Positions 8,099 through 15,916 of a DNA stretch of 33,099 nt are shown in pieces; positions within the stretch are counted from its first letter, which is position 1; each line of letters opens with the position of its first letter. Source of the stretch: Flavobacteriales bacterium UBA1958 (lineage in GTDB: Bacteria > Bacteroidota > Bacteroidia > Flavobacteriales_D > Sanyastnellaceae); the NCBI GenBank assembly GCA_002336675.1, contig DDEI01000058.1, positions 1-33,099 on the forward strand. The letters are read 5' to 3'. Under the pieces are notes generated by a model. It was not told the DNA's origin. It saw only the letters and a list, made by a program, of their open reading frames with translations, and did no database searches. The translations under genes were made by a program, and so were the position numbers.

Positions 8099-8890
8099 AT
8101 GGCTAAAGACAAAGTGAATTCTGAAATTAAGCACATAACATTTATAGGAAGTGGAAACGTAGCTTCTGCTATGGCTGAAGAGTTCTTTAAAAAAGAACTA
8201 ACCATCACGCAAGTTTTTAGTAGAAATTTAAGTCAAGCCAATCTACTAGCAGAGAAAGTGAACTCCAAAGGAATAAACAACCTTTCCCAACTCAAGGAGA
8301 CCGACCTTTTTATCGTGGCCGTTTCTGATGATGCTATTTCAACCTTGTTTTCTGAGTTAGAGTCTTCCGCTCCTGTAGTACATACCTCTGGAAACACTGC
8401 TTTACAAGTGCGTTCCCAAAACACCGAGAGCGGTGTTTTCTATCCGTTACAGACATTCTCTAAAGGTTCTGAAACCAACTGGTGTGAGGTTCCTATCTGC
8501 ATAGAAGCGGCTAACGAGGGCCTCTTAAAGAAGCTGCGTACGCTGGGTAAAACTCTGAGCGAAAACGTGAAAACTATCACCTCTGCTGAGCGCGCTATAA
8601 TTCATGCCGCTGCAGTGCTCGCATGTAATTTTACCAATCATTTGGGAGCACTCACTCAAGAGGTTTTAGAAGACAAAAACCTGAGCTTGGACTTATTAAA
8701 CCCGCTTATCCAAAAGACATTTAGAAATATTACCTCAGGAAAAGCTAAAGAAAAACAGACCGGACCTGCTGTGAGAGAAGACTATGGAACCATCGATTCT
8801 CACTTGAACATACTAGAAGAAAAACCAGAAATCAAAGCGCTATACTTAGCTCTATCTAAACATATAATAGCATACCACCATGGCCAGTAG
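8099..8890 (+). CDS. Rossmann-like and DUF2520 domain protein
   Basis: A 263-residue soluble protein. The N-terminal half is a NAD(P)-binding Rossmann domain with the dinucleotide loop in HITFIGSGNVASAMAEEF (glycines around residues 17-19). The C-terminal half is helical DUF2520 (RAIIHAAAVLACNFTNHLGA and GPAVREDYGTIDSH). It resembles the F420-dependent NADP oxidoreductase/ketopantoate-reductase-like group. The substrate is not known. It starts 35 bases after ccmF, so read-through is likely, and overlaps the KdsC-like gene by 11 bases. In Bacteroidota this pairing with a KdsC-like phosphatase is common, but a functional link is not established. Confidence 0.9.
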   Translation: MAKDKVNSEIKHITFIGSGNVASAMAEEFFKKELTITQVFSRNLSQANLLAEKVNSKGINNLSQLKETDLFIVAVSDDAISTLFSELESSAPVVHTSGNTALQVRSQNTESGVFYPLQTFSKGSETNWCEVPICIEAANEGLLKKLRTLGKTLSENVKTITSAERAIIHAAAVLACNFTNHLGALTQEVLEDKNLSLDLLNPLIQKTFRNITSGKAKEKQTGPAVREDYGTIDSHLNILEEKPEIKALYLALSKHIIAYHHGQ

Positions 8891-9404
8891 TTATAAGGAA
8901 AAACTAAAAGATATTACCACATTCATATTCGATGTAGACGGAGTTTTCACAGACGGAAGTCTCTATCTGGTTCCCGGTGAAATGGCCCGAGTGATGAATG
9001 TAAAAGATGGTTTCGCAGTGCAATTGGCTGTAAAAAAAGGCCTTAGGCTAGCTATTATCACAGGAGGAAATAGTGAACTGGTGAAATCTAGATTAGAAGG
9101 ACTAGGCATTCCCGAAGTATACCTCAGCTGCCATGATAAAATGGTAGTGTTTCAGGAATACCTAAAAAAGCACAACCTAGATGCTTCAGAAGTCTGCTAC
9201 ATGGGAGATGACATTCCTGATTATAATGTAATGAAAATAGCAGGATTATCTGTAGCTCCTCATGACGCCTGCGCTGAAGTAAAATCTGTCAGTCATTACA
9301 TATCCGATAAAGATGGTGGAAAAGGATGTGTAAGAGACATTCTAGAACAAGCTATGAAAGTAAAAGGGCTATGGATGAAAGGAACAGAAAGTCACCAATG
9401 GTAA
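8880..9404 (+). CDS. kdsC: KdsC-type HAD phosphatase (Kdo-8-phosphate phosphatase)
   Basis: Predicted to dephosphorylate 3-deoxy-D-manno-octulosonate 8-phosphate in Kdo synthesis for lipopolysaccharide. The 174-residue length fits. HAD motif I is FDVDGVFTDG (D18 and D20 catalytic), motif II is AIITGGNSE, and motif IV is YMGDDIPDYNVMK. There is no cap domain, as expected of C0-type tetrameric KdsC. It overlaps the DUF2520 gene. Some members act on related sugar acid phosphates, so the substrate is inferred. Confidence 0.88.
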   Translation: MASSYKEKLKDITTFIFDVDGVFTDGSLYLVPGEMARVMNVKDGFAVQLAVKKGLRLAIITGGNSELVKSRLEGLGIPEVYLSCHDKMVVFQEYLKKHNLDASEVCYMGDDIPDYNVMKIAGLSVAPHDACAEVKSVSHYISDKDGGKGCVRDILEQAMKVKGLWMKGTESHQW

Positions 9405-9486
9405 ATGTCTGTCCTGAATAACATCACTAACTTAAAGTTGAATAAACAGAGTCAATTAAAGAACTTTAAAATAACTGTACTACGTC

Positions 9487-10671
9487 ATGAATACGCTGCT
9501 TTTAGACAATCATATGGCTCAGACCACTCCTTTTCCTGTAGGATTAGAAGTGAGCCATGCTGCTGGTTCTTATATCCACACTAAAGATGGAAAGAAATAC
9601 CTAGATATGATTTCAGGGCTCTGTGTTTCAAACCTCGGACATGGAAACCAAGCCGTGAAAAATGCTGTGTACAGCCAGTTAGAAAAATATGCTCACGTGA
9701 TGGTTTATGGAGAGTTCGAGCAGGATGCGGTTTCTGAATTGGCAGCTACCTTAACGGGATTACTTCCTAAATCACTGGACACTTGTTACTTCGTAAATTC
9801 TGGCACTGAGGCCAATGAGGCAGCTATAAAACTGGCTAGAAGAAGCACTGGACGCTCTGAGCTCATAGCGTTTAAAGGCGCTTACCATGGAGGAAGCACG
9901 GGCTCACTGGCTATTTCTTATAACGAGGAAAAGAAATATGCCGTGCGTCCATTAATGCCAGGTGTGACTTTTATAGAACTAAATAAGCTGGCAGACTTAG
10001 CGCTCATTACCAAAAAAACTGCTGGCGTATTCCTAGAAACCATCCAAGGAGATGCAGGCATACGAATTCCTGAAGAGGCCTTTATAAAAGCGCTTAGAGA
10101 ACGGTGTTCTGTAACGGGTACGCTTCTCATCCTAGATGAAATCCAAGCAGGAATGGGCAGAACGGGGAAGTTCAGCGCATTCGAGCATTATGGTATCGTA
10201 CCCGATATTCTATGTTTAGGAAAAGCATTGGGAGCAGGCTTGCCTATAGGCGCTTTGATTTCTGGCAGGAACCAAATGGAAAAATTTACGCATGACCCGA
10301 TGCTAGGCCACATTACTACATTTGGAGGTAATCCTGTTATTTGCGCAGCGGCCAATGCGGGATTAAAAGAGCTGCTAAAAGATGGAGTTATAACCTCCGT
10401 AGAGGCCAAAGGTCAATTCATTTCCGCCTCTCTAAAAGACCACACAGCGGTAAAAGAAATAAGACAGAAAGGTCTTTTTATAGCCATAGAACTAAAGTCA
10501 GCTGAACTGGTTCAGCAGGCCTTTGATTACTGCTTGGCTCATGGCGTAATTACCTTCTGGTTTCTTTCTTGTAAGAGCTCATTCCGCATAGCTCCGCCGT
10601 TAAACATTGCTCAAGAAGAGTTAGCGCATGGCGTTTCTATTCTTAAAGATGCGCTGGATTCATTGACATAA
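9487..10671 (+). CDS. Class III (acetylornithine-type) aminotransferase
   Basis: PLP-dependent aminotransferase of 394 residues. It shows the phosphate-binding FVNSGTEANEAAIKLAR around residues 102-118, GAYHGGSTG, the cofactor-pyridine aspartate in LILDEIQAGMGRTG (D217), the Schiff-base lysine in LCLGKALGAGLPIGAL (K246) and the THF/TTFGGNP turn. The active-site scaffold is complete, so it should be active. The substrate is unclear: ArgD/GabT-like enzymes with this generic pattern act on omega-amino groups, and no arginine or lysine pathway gene is nearby. The C-terminal FWFLSCKSSFRIAPPL is in the place of the usual aromatic-rich loop. It is followed by a bidirectional hairpin terminator. Confidence 0.9.
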   Translation: MNTLLLDNHMAQTTPFPVGLEVSHAAGSYIHTKDGKKYLDMISGLCVSNLGHGNQAVKNAVYSQLEKYAHVMVYGEFEQDAVSELAATLTGLLPKSLDTCYFVNSGTEANEAAIKLARRSTGRSELIAFKGAYHGGSTGSLAISYNEEKKYAVRPLMPGVTFIELNKLADLALITKKTAGVFLETIQGDAGIRIPEEAFIKALRERCSVTGTLLILDEIQAGMGRTGKFSAFEHYGIVPDILCLGKALGAGLPIGALISGRNQMEKFTHDPMLGHITTFGGNPVICAAANAGLKELLKDGVITSVEAKGQFISASLKDHTAVKEIRQKGLFIAIELKSAELVQQAFDYCLAHGVITFWFLSCKSSFRIAPPLNIAQEELAHGVSILKDALDSLT

Positions 10672-10697
10672 AAAAACCAAGACAAATCTTGGCTTTC
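10672..10697. terminator. Bidirectional hairpin terminator
   Basis: CCAAGA (10677-10682), loop CAAA, TCTTGG (10687-10692), with an A-run on the left and CTTT on the right. It lies between the convergent aminotransferase and SRPBCC genes and can serve both. Confidence 0.6.
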
Positions 10698-10718
10698 ACT
10701 CTGTATTGTTTCTCTCAT

Positions 10719-11777
10719 TTACATCGCTTCTATCCACTCCAGGGGAATCACTATTTGTGTTATCCATTTAGAATTGTCTGGCTCATTAATCGGACCTATA
10801 GAATAAACTTCATAGCTCGGCATGAGCGGAGTTAATCCCTTGGCATAAATGGCAGGCATTAGTCTCTCATAGCTCTCAGGTAGCGTTTCGTATGAACCTT
10901 TATGGACATATACCATCGCTTTATGAGGTTTGATATAATCGGTCGCTAGGCTAAGCCCTCCGTATAATTTTTCTGTAGACATTATAGCTATAGTGAATGT
11001 AGAAAATTTTGTTTCATTATCAAAAGCTTCAGTAACCGAAATAGGGGGTTGAACTAGTTTAGATACTTCTCCATTACCCGATACTTCTCTATATATATCT
11101 TTGTAAGAAGACGCATACATTTTCGCAGTAATTTCTTCTTTATTTCTATCTACATATCTCTTCCCTATGTAAAATAGCTCTGGCATCTCAACTTCTTTCA
11201 TCGCTATGCCTTTCACCTCTAATTCTTTAGTAATAAATGGATTAGATATGGCTGCTTTTTGCAATCCGTTTAATCCTTCTTCATACATTCTTTTAAGAAT
11301 AGAAGGCATAATAACATTGCTTAACCGCTCACCAAAACTAATATTTCCTGAACTTTCCCAATTCCATGTCACCTCAGTCCCTCCTTCCACTTCTTTAAAC
11401 TGCATATCACAGGTGCTATATTCCATTCCATCTCCCATATCAACGCCTATATTTATGCCTATTTTCTCTCCTTCTTTAATCTCGCGAATCTCCATCACAC
11501 CTTTACCAGTTTTAGGTCCTTTCCACGAATAACCTCCGCTTAATCCTCTAGAGCCAGATTCATTATAGGTTATCTTCATATCCTGGTCTGATGCAACCCA
11601 AGGACTCCAGTTAGACCAGTTTTTAAATTCCACTACTTGTTCCCATACAGCCGGTAACTGAGCCTTCATTACTTTTTTATGAGACACGCTAATCTCTGAA
11701 GGTCCAAAAAATCCTATTCCTAATGTAAGTAAAGCTAACAGACCTAGAAGCACTAGAATTATCCTTAATACTTTCAT
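10719..11777 (-). CDS. Membrane-anchored SRPBCC / GyrI-like ligand-binding protein
   Basis: A 352-residue protein starting MKVLRIILVLLGLLALLTLG. Residues 3-25 form a membrane anchor or uncleaved signal. Next is an SRPBCC (START-like/polyketide cyclase) domain, residues about 30-170, with VWEQVVEFKNWSNWSPWV and EGGTEVTWNWES. The C-terminal half (about 195-350) resembles the GyrI-like/AraC effector-binding domain, with AMVYVHKGSYETLPESYERL and the terminal acidic WITQIVIPLE. Two small-molecule binding domains are fused with no enzyme domain visible; the ligand is unknown. I set the start at 11777 rather than the TTG at 11801 because that codon lies inside a perfect -7 element. Confidence 0.85.
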   Translation of the reverse strand: MKVLRIILVLLGLLALLTLGIGFFGPSEISVSHKKVMKAQLPAVWEQVVEFKNWSNWSPWVASDQDMKITYNESGSRGLSGGYSWKGPKTGKGVMEIREIKEGEKIGINIGVDMGDGMEYSTCDMQFKEVEGGTEVTWNWESSGNISFGERLSNVIMPSILKRMYEEGLNGLQKAAISNPFITKELEVKGIAMKEVEMPELFYIGKRYVDRNKEEITAKMYASSYKDIYREVSGNGEVSKLVQPPISVTEAFDNETKFSTFTIAIMSTEKLYGGLSLATDYIKPHKAMVYVHKGSYETLPESYERLMPAIYAKGLTPLMPSYEVYSIGPINEPDNSKWITQIVIPLEWIEAM

Positions 11778-11798
11778 AATGTTTTCATTAATTTGTAG

Positions 11799-11806
11799 CA
11801 AAGGTA
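11799..11806 (-). promoter_or_regulatory. Promoter -7 element (TACCTTTG) for the SRPBCC gene
   Basis: Minus strand TACCTTTG, an exact consensus match, 21 bases before the ATG at 11777. A TTG sits about 15 bases further upstream, slightly closer than ideal. Confidence 0.6.
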
Positions 11807-11970
11807 AAACTATACTGAAGTCAATTCAGCTTTATAAATTTTTTCACTCTAATATTTTTCTTCATCTTAATCAAAATATTAATCACAACCTCAGCAAAAG
11901 TTGACTTTTCCAACATTCAATAAAGAATATCGAAAAAATCAAAAGACGAATTGCTCACTTAAAGAATCAG

Positions 11971-12001
11971 TTTGTCGCACTGGATTTTATTAGATACTTT
12001 G
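11971..12001 (+). promoter_or_regulatory. Promoter for the DUF819 gene
   Basis: TTTG at 11971-11974 and TACTTTG at 11995-12001, with 20 bases between. The second element lacks one of the two spacer bases of TAnnTTTG but is otherwise intact. It lies 20 bases before the ATG at 12022. Confidence 0.5.
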
Positions 12002-12021
12002 CTGACCTTAAATAAAAATTC

Positions 12022-13656
12022 ATGTTAAGAGTAATAATCCTTTCGCTTTTCTGCATTGCAACGCTTATCTCCTCAGCCACAACCATCACTGAATCAATCC
12101 CTACCGACTATGCAAATGATGCACTAACCAACCTGCATACTGCAAAGGGAAAATTCAGTCTTTACTTAGATAAATCTGAAGGCATCATTCTAGACTGGCC
12201 TAACGAGCTTTCTCAGCCTACAGATAGTTTTTTCGTAAAATTCGATTCTAAACTTTACGAATTTATTACAGATAAAGGTCTGACATTTAAAAACCTAAAT
12301 GCTGGAGATTATAAAATTTCGTGGGGAAAGGCCACGGATGGAAATGACATAGTAAAAGCTAAATCATTCAGGCTAAAGGTATTTAACAAAACTCCTTTTT
12401 TCAAGCATGAGGCTATTGTACTGGCCTTACTGCTAGGTTTACTGGCGCTGGTATTTTACACTAATTCACTTCCTAGCTGCGCTAAGTTTTACAAGTTTGT
12501 TCCAGCACTTCTTCTCTGTTACTTCTTACCTGCTATTTTAAACTCAGCAGGAATAATTAACGGGCAGGATTCTCAACTGTATTATGTATCCTCTCGATTT
12601 TTACTGCCCGCATCTCTGGTTCTGTTATGCCTAAGCATAGACTTAAAAGGAATATTAAACCTAGGACCTAAAGCCTTAATCATGTTTTTTGCTGCCACTT
12701 TAGGAGTGGTTGTAGGTGGGCCTTTAGCGCTATGGATAGTAGGCTCATTTGCACCAGATGCCTTAGGAGGTGATTCTGCCAATGCCTTGTGGAGAGGACT
12801 TTCTACTGTAGCAGGAAGCTGGATAGGTGGAGGTGCGAACCAAACAGCCTTAAAAGAGATAGCAGATTGTCCAGAAGGATTGTTCTCTAATATGATATTG
12901 GTAGACGTAGCGTTGGCCAACGTATGGATGGCTTTTCTGCTTTTCGGAGCGGGTATGGATAAGAAGATAAACAAGTTCTTAAAAGCGGATAACAGCGCTG
13001 TCGACGCGTTGCAAACAAGAGTAGAAAACTACCAAGCCAGTATTTCTAGAACTCCATCTTTAAAAGATCTTATGATTATTTTTGGAGTAGCTTTCTTAGC
13101 AGTAGGAGTAGCGCACTGGGGAGCTAATTTCTTATCCCCATGGATAGGCGGAGGGATTTCGGACATGAAGGCTAGCGGATTTGGAATCGCGCAATACATT
13201 AGTTCATTCGGGAGTGGATTCTTTTGGTTAATTGTTATCTCCACAGCTATAGGAGTAACTCTTTCATTTACCAAGATGAGAAGCTATGAGGGAGCAGGAG
13301 CCTCTAAAGTAGGTAGTTTATTTATTTACATACTAGTGGCCACCATAGGTATGAAGATTAACATCAATGACTTTTTAGAAAACTCTCAGATACTTACCAT
13401 GCTCTTGGTAGGCGCTATCTGGATGCTCGTGCACATTACCATTCTGCTGTTAACCGCTAAAATAATAAGAGCTCCTTTCTTCTTCGTAGCAGTTGGGAGC
13501 CAGGCCAATATAGGCGGAGCAGCAAGTGCTCCCGTAGTCGCGTCTGCATTTAGTCCAGCATTAGCTCCTGTAGGAGTTTTACTGGCAGTGATGGGTTATG
13601 CAGTAGGAACTCTAGCCGCGGTCGTTTGTATGGAGCTCATGCATGCGGTCTCCTGA
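12022..13656 (+). CDS. DUF819 family transporter with N-terminal extracytoplasmic domain
   Basis: 544-residue membrane protein. Residues 1-18 form a signal peptide. Residues about 20-125 are soluble and beta-rich. From about 132 on there are around 12 membrane helices of the DUF819 family (distantly glutamate symporter/CPA-like), with inverted-repeat glycine-rich motifs VAGSWIGGGANQTALKEI and VAVGSQANIGGAASAPVV. Ordinary DUF819 proteins are about 390-420 residues and lack the front domain. That domain (LTFKNLNAGDYKISWG then FRLKVFNKTPFFKHEA just before helix 1) resembles the Y_Y_Y module that sits before the membrane helix of Bacteroidota hybrid sensors. The substrate is unknown. It probably has its own promoter; the HDAC-like gene follows after 74 bases. 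Confidence 0.88.
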   Translation: MLRVIILSLFCIATLISSATTITESIPTDYANDALTNLHTAKGKFSLYLDKSEGIILDWPNELSQPTDSFFVKFDSKLYEFITDKGLTFKNLNAGDYKISWGKATDGNDIVKAKSFRLKVFNKTPFFKHEAIVLALLLGLLALVFYTNSLPSCAKFYKFVPALLLCYFLPAILNSAGIINGQDSQLYYVSSRFLLPASLVLLCLSIDLKGILNLGPKALIMFFAATLGVVVGGPLALWIVGSFAPDALGGDSANALWRGLSTVAGSWIGGGANQTALKEIADCPEGLFSNMILVDVALANVWMAFLLFGAGMDKKINKFLKADNSAVDALQTRVENYQASISRTPSLKDLMIIFGVAFLAVGVAHWGANFLSPWIGGGISDMKASGFGIAQYISSFGSGFFWLIVISTAIGVTLSFTKMRSYEGAGASKVGSLFIYILVATIGMKININDFLENSQILTMLLVGAIWMLVHITILLLTAKIIRAPFFFVAVGSQANIGGAASAPVVASAFSPALAPVGVLLAVMGYAVGTLAAVVCMELMHAVS

Positions 13657-13689
13657 GTTATTTACGGTAGAATTGAATGACATAAATCC

Positions 13690-13723
13690 TTGAACTTCGC
13701 TAAGACTAGCTCCTTTACTTTCG
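13690..13723 (+). promoter_or_regulatory. Possible promoter for the deacetylase gene
   Basis: TTG at 13690-13692, 23 bases, then TACTTTCG at 13716-13723 (one mismatch to TAnnTTTG). It ends only seven bases before the ATG, again predicting a very short leader. Confidence 0.35.
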
Positions 13724-13730
13724 CTTTTTG

Positions 13731-14642
13731 ATGAAGAAATTAAAAGTAGCATGGAATGAGGTCTATAGACACCCACTTCCAGACAACCATCGTTTTCCTA
13801 TGCTCAAGTATGAGCTTCTTCCAGAACAGCTAACCTATGAGGGCACACTGGATAACTCTAATTTCTTCTCTCCTTCTCCTGTCTCTGAAGAACTGATTTT
13901 AAAAGTACATGATGCTCATTATTGGAATAATCTAAAAACTTTAAACCTCAGCAGAAAGGAAATAAGAACCACTGGTTTTCCTCATTCAAAGGAACTCATA
14001 GAAAGAGAAACAACCATTATGGGTGGAACAGTAGAATGCGCCTATCATGCCATCAAAAATGGAATAAGCATGAATATAGCTGGTGGAACCCACCATGCTT
14101 TTACGGATAGAGGAGAGGGGTTTTGCCTGCTGAATGACCAAGCTTTAGCAGCAGTAGATTTACTCGAAAAAAAAGCAGCTAGCAGAATTCTCATCGTAGA
14201 TTTAGATGTGCACCAAGGAAACGGCACTGCAGAGATTTTCAAATCAAACGATGCTGTGTTTACTTTTTCAATGCACGGAGCTAATAACTATCCACAGCGA
14301 AAAGAATCTAGCGATTTGGACATTGCTCTTGCAGATGGGATAACAGATACGGGTTACTTAGAGTTATTAGTAACTCATTTAGAACTTGTTACTCAAGAGT
14401 TTCAGCCTAATTTTATCTTTTATCAGTGTGGTGTAGATATTCTAGAAACTGATAAGCTTGGCAGGTTAGGAGTCTCTGTATCTGGATGTAAAAAACGAGA
14501 TGAAATAGTTTTAGAAAAAGCCCTGGAACTGGAAGCTCCGGTAGTATGCAGTATGGGTGGCGGTTATTCTGAAGATATTAAAGTAATCATTGAGGCCCAC
14601 GCCAATACATTTAGGCTGGCGCAGGATTTATTTTTTGAGTAA
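13731..14642 (+). CDS. Histone deacetylase family (AcuC-like) amidohydrolase
   Basis: A 303-residue arginase/deacetylase-fold enzyme expected to remove acetyl or similar acyl groups from lysine or polyamine-type substrates using zinc. Catalytic features are all visible: the histidine pair in NIAGGTHHAFTDRGEGFCLLND (about residues 121-122), the zinc site in IVDLDVHQGNGTAEIF (about D157, H161), and the second Asp in CGVDILETDKLGRL. I start at ATG 13731; the TTG three bases earlier is less likely. Members of this family in bacteria include acetoin-utilization AcuC and acetylpolyamine amidohydrolases; the natural substrate here is not determined. It is convergent with ribA. Confidence 0.92.
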   Translation: MKKLKVAWNEVYRHPLPDNHRFPMLKYELLPEQLTYEGTLDNSNFFSPSPVSEELILKVHDAHYWNNLKTLNLSRKEIRTTGFPHSKELIERETTIMGGTVECAYHAIKNGISMNIAGGTHHAFTDRGEGFCLLNDQALAAVDLLEKKAASRILIVDLDVHQGNGTAEIFKSNDAVFTFSMHGANNYPQRKESSDLDIALADGITDTGYLELLVTHLELVTQEFQPNFIFYQCGVDILETDKLGRLGVSVSGCKKRDEIVLEKALELEAPVVCSMGGGYSEDIKVIIEAHANTFRLAQDLFFE

Positions 14643-14703
14643 AACTCTTCTCTTCTTTCGTTTTCTATGCAAGCTACTTTTTGATTGTCCACCTCCTCTA
14701 TAA

Positions 14704-14726
14704 TTTCAGATTTACCAAATCTGAAA
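14704..14726. terminator. Hairpin between convergent genes
   Basis: Perfect inverted repeat TTTCAGATTT, loop ACC, AAATCTGAAA, directly after the ribA stop and 60 bases after the deacetylase stop. No long U-tract on either side, so it may act as a 3' end stabiliser as much as a terminator. Confidence 0.5.
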
Positions 14727-15326
14727 CTATGCTACTTTAATCACTCCAAAAAGATGACCCATTTGTTCTTTTTTCACTTTTAGATAAGCCTCGTTACCCG
14801 AATGTGCCTCTATTACTAGAGGAACTCTTTCCACTAATTCTATTCCAGTATCTTGAAATATGTCAATTTTCTTAGGATTGTTGGTCAAGAGTTTCACTTT
14901 GTCTATTTCCAATAGTTTAAACATTTGAATGACCACATCAAAATTTCTATCATCTGATCCAAAACCAAGAGCATGATTTGCTTCTATAGTATTCATTCCA
15001 TCGTCTTGGAGGTTATATGCCTTCATTTTATTAATCAGGCCTATACCTCTTCCTTCCTGCCTTAAGTATAGTAATACGCCACCTTCTTCACTTATTTTGG
15101 ATAAAGACTCTTCTAGCTGTTCTCCACAATCGCACCGGGAAGAACCGAATAAATCTCCCGTAAGACATTCACTATGCACTCTAGTTAAAATAGGTTTAGC
15201 TGTATCTAAGTTTTTGGTCAATAGAGCTAGGTGAGGAAAGTCTTTCACCCCACTCTCAAATGCGACCATCTCAAATTCCCCATGACTAGTGGGTAAAAAC
15301 ACTTTTTCTAATATTTCTGTAATCAT
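14727..15326 (-). CDS. ribA: GTP cyclohydrolase II
   Basis: Catalyses the first committed step of riboflavin synthesis, opening the GTP imidazole ring. The 199-residue protein has the zinc site HSECLTGDLFGSSRCDCGEQ (C54, C65, C67), LYLRQEGRGIGL for catalysis and phosphate binding, ANHALGFGSDDRNF, and LLTNNPKKI near the C-terminus. It is the stand-alone enzyme, not fused to the DHBP synthase RibB. The start at 15326 (MITEILEK) follows the usual N-terminus; longer reading toward 15419 would run through its own promoter. No other rib gene is nearby. Confidence 0.95.
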   Translation of the reverse strand: MITEILEKVFLPTSHGEFEMVAFESGVKDFPHLALLTKNLDTAKPILTRVHSECLTGDLFGSSRCDCGEQLEESLSKISEEGGVLLYLRQEGRGIGLINKMKAYNLQDDGMNTIEANHALGFGSDDRNFDVVIQMFKLLEIDKVKLLTNNPKKIDIFQDTGIELVERVPLVIEAHSGNEAYLKVKKEQMGHLFGVIKVA

Positions 15327-15346
15327 AATGATTCTGAACTTGAACA

Positions 15347-15354
15347 CAAAGATA
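15347..15354 (-). promoter_or_regulatory. ribA promoter -7 element (TATCTTTG)
   Basis: Minus strand TATCTTTG, exact consensus, 20 bases before the ribA ATG. It is back to back with the plus-strand element at 15389-15396. No FMN riboswitch fits in the short leader. Confidence 0.6.
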
Positions 15355-15388
15355 AAGGCTTTACGAAATCTAAATTGTGTTTTTTTCG

Positions 15389-15396
15389 TATATTTG
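15389..15396 (+). promoter_or_regulatory. Promoter -7 element (TATATTTG) of metal cassette
   Basis: Exact TAnnTTTG match ending three bases before GTG 15400. Given the usual four-base distance from this element to the transcription start, the mRNA would begin at or next to the GTG. Confidence 0.55.
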
Positions 15397-15399
15397 AAT

Positions 15400-15804
15400 G
15401 TGAGAACAGCGGCATTCATATCAGCTTTTTACTACTTTGTGATAACTGTAGGAATAAGCATCTCGTTACATTTCTGTAAAGGCGAACTAACTTGTTTCTC
15501 ATTTATCTCAGAAAATATCAGTTGCTGTCACATCCTTGAAGAGACCAATGAAGAACATGATAATAGCCTGGGTGCATGCGAAGATGACTGCTGTTCTAAT
15601 GAGAATGTAACTATTACTCTAGACACAGAATTCACTTTTGAAGTTGTAGACATTCCAAATGCAGCTAACTCCCTTTCGAATGAGGGTGTCCATTTCATTA
15701 AAGTTATTGATTCCCAAACTTTGGCTCTGGATGCTCCAGCAAGGGGCTCACCAAAGTCCTTTCCCTTGTATTTACTTCACTCTAGTTTCATTTTTTACGG
15801 TTGA
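15400..15804 (+). CDS. HYC_CC_PP family small membrane protein
   Basis: A 134-residue protein with an N-terminal hydrophobic segment (residues 4-22) and a cysteine/histidine-rich remainder: LHFCKGELTC at 23-32 (H24, C26, C32), SCCH at 41-44, and CEDDCC at 60-65. It ends in APARGSPKSFPLYLLHSSF. The H-x-C, later Cys pair and Pro-Arg-Gly-Ser C-terminus match the Bacteroidota HYC_CC_PP family, which is typically encoded beside heavy-metal TonB receptors. A role in metal binding at the envelope is inferred. I set the start at GTG 15400, because the -7 element lies immediately upstream; no suitable ATG exists in frame after the promoter. Confidence 0.75.
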   Translation: MRTAAFISAFYYFVITVGISISLHFCKGELTCFSFISENISCCHILEETNEEHDNSLGACEDDCCSNENVTITLDTEFTFEVVDIPNAANSLSNEGVHFIKVIDSQTLALDAPARGSPKSFPLYLLHSSFIFYG

Positions 15805-15856
15805 CTTATTGAGTATTATTATACAGAACCTGCTTCGTAGGCTTTGTTTATAAAGG

Positions 15857-15882
15857 TTTTCTAGCGTTGCAACGCTAGAAAA
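15857..15882. promoter_or_regulatory. Perfect 26-bp palindrome, candidate operator
   Basis: Each half reads TTTTCTAGCGTTG on its own strand, with no spacer at the centre. It lies 35 bases before the ATG of the heavy-metal-associated protein. As RNA it could fold, but no T-run follows on either strand, so an intrinsic terminator is unlikely. A DNA-binding site for a dimeric (possibly metal-sensing) regulator fits better. Its core GCGTTGCAA also occurs at the purE, etfB and pdhB promoters. Confidence 0.55.
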
Positions 15883-15916
15883 AATAACCCTCTTATTTAT
15901 CAATAAAAAAAATACA

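Noticed and set aside
9405..9486. ATG directly after the kdsC stop opening a short frame
   Set aside because: It continues out of frame into the aminotransferase gene and has no protein-like pattern; treated as intergenic.
14643..14703. Possible small RNA between the deacetylase and ribA
   Set aside because: No promoter element and only the shared hairpin at the ribA end.
15857..15882. Palindrome as an intrinsic terminator
   Set aside because: No T-run follows on either strand; the loop is minimal and the arms end in A-rich sequence, so an operator is preferred.
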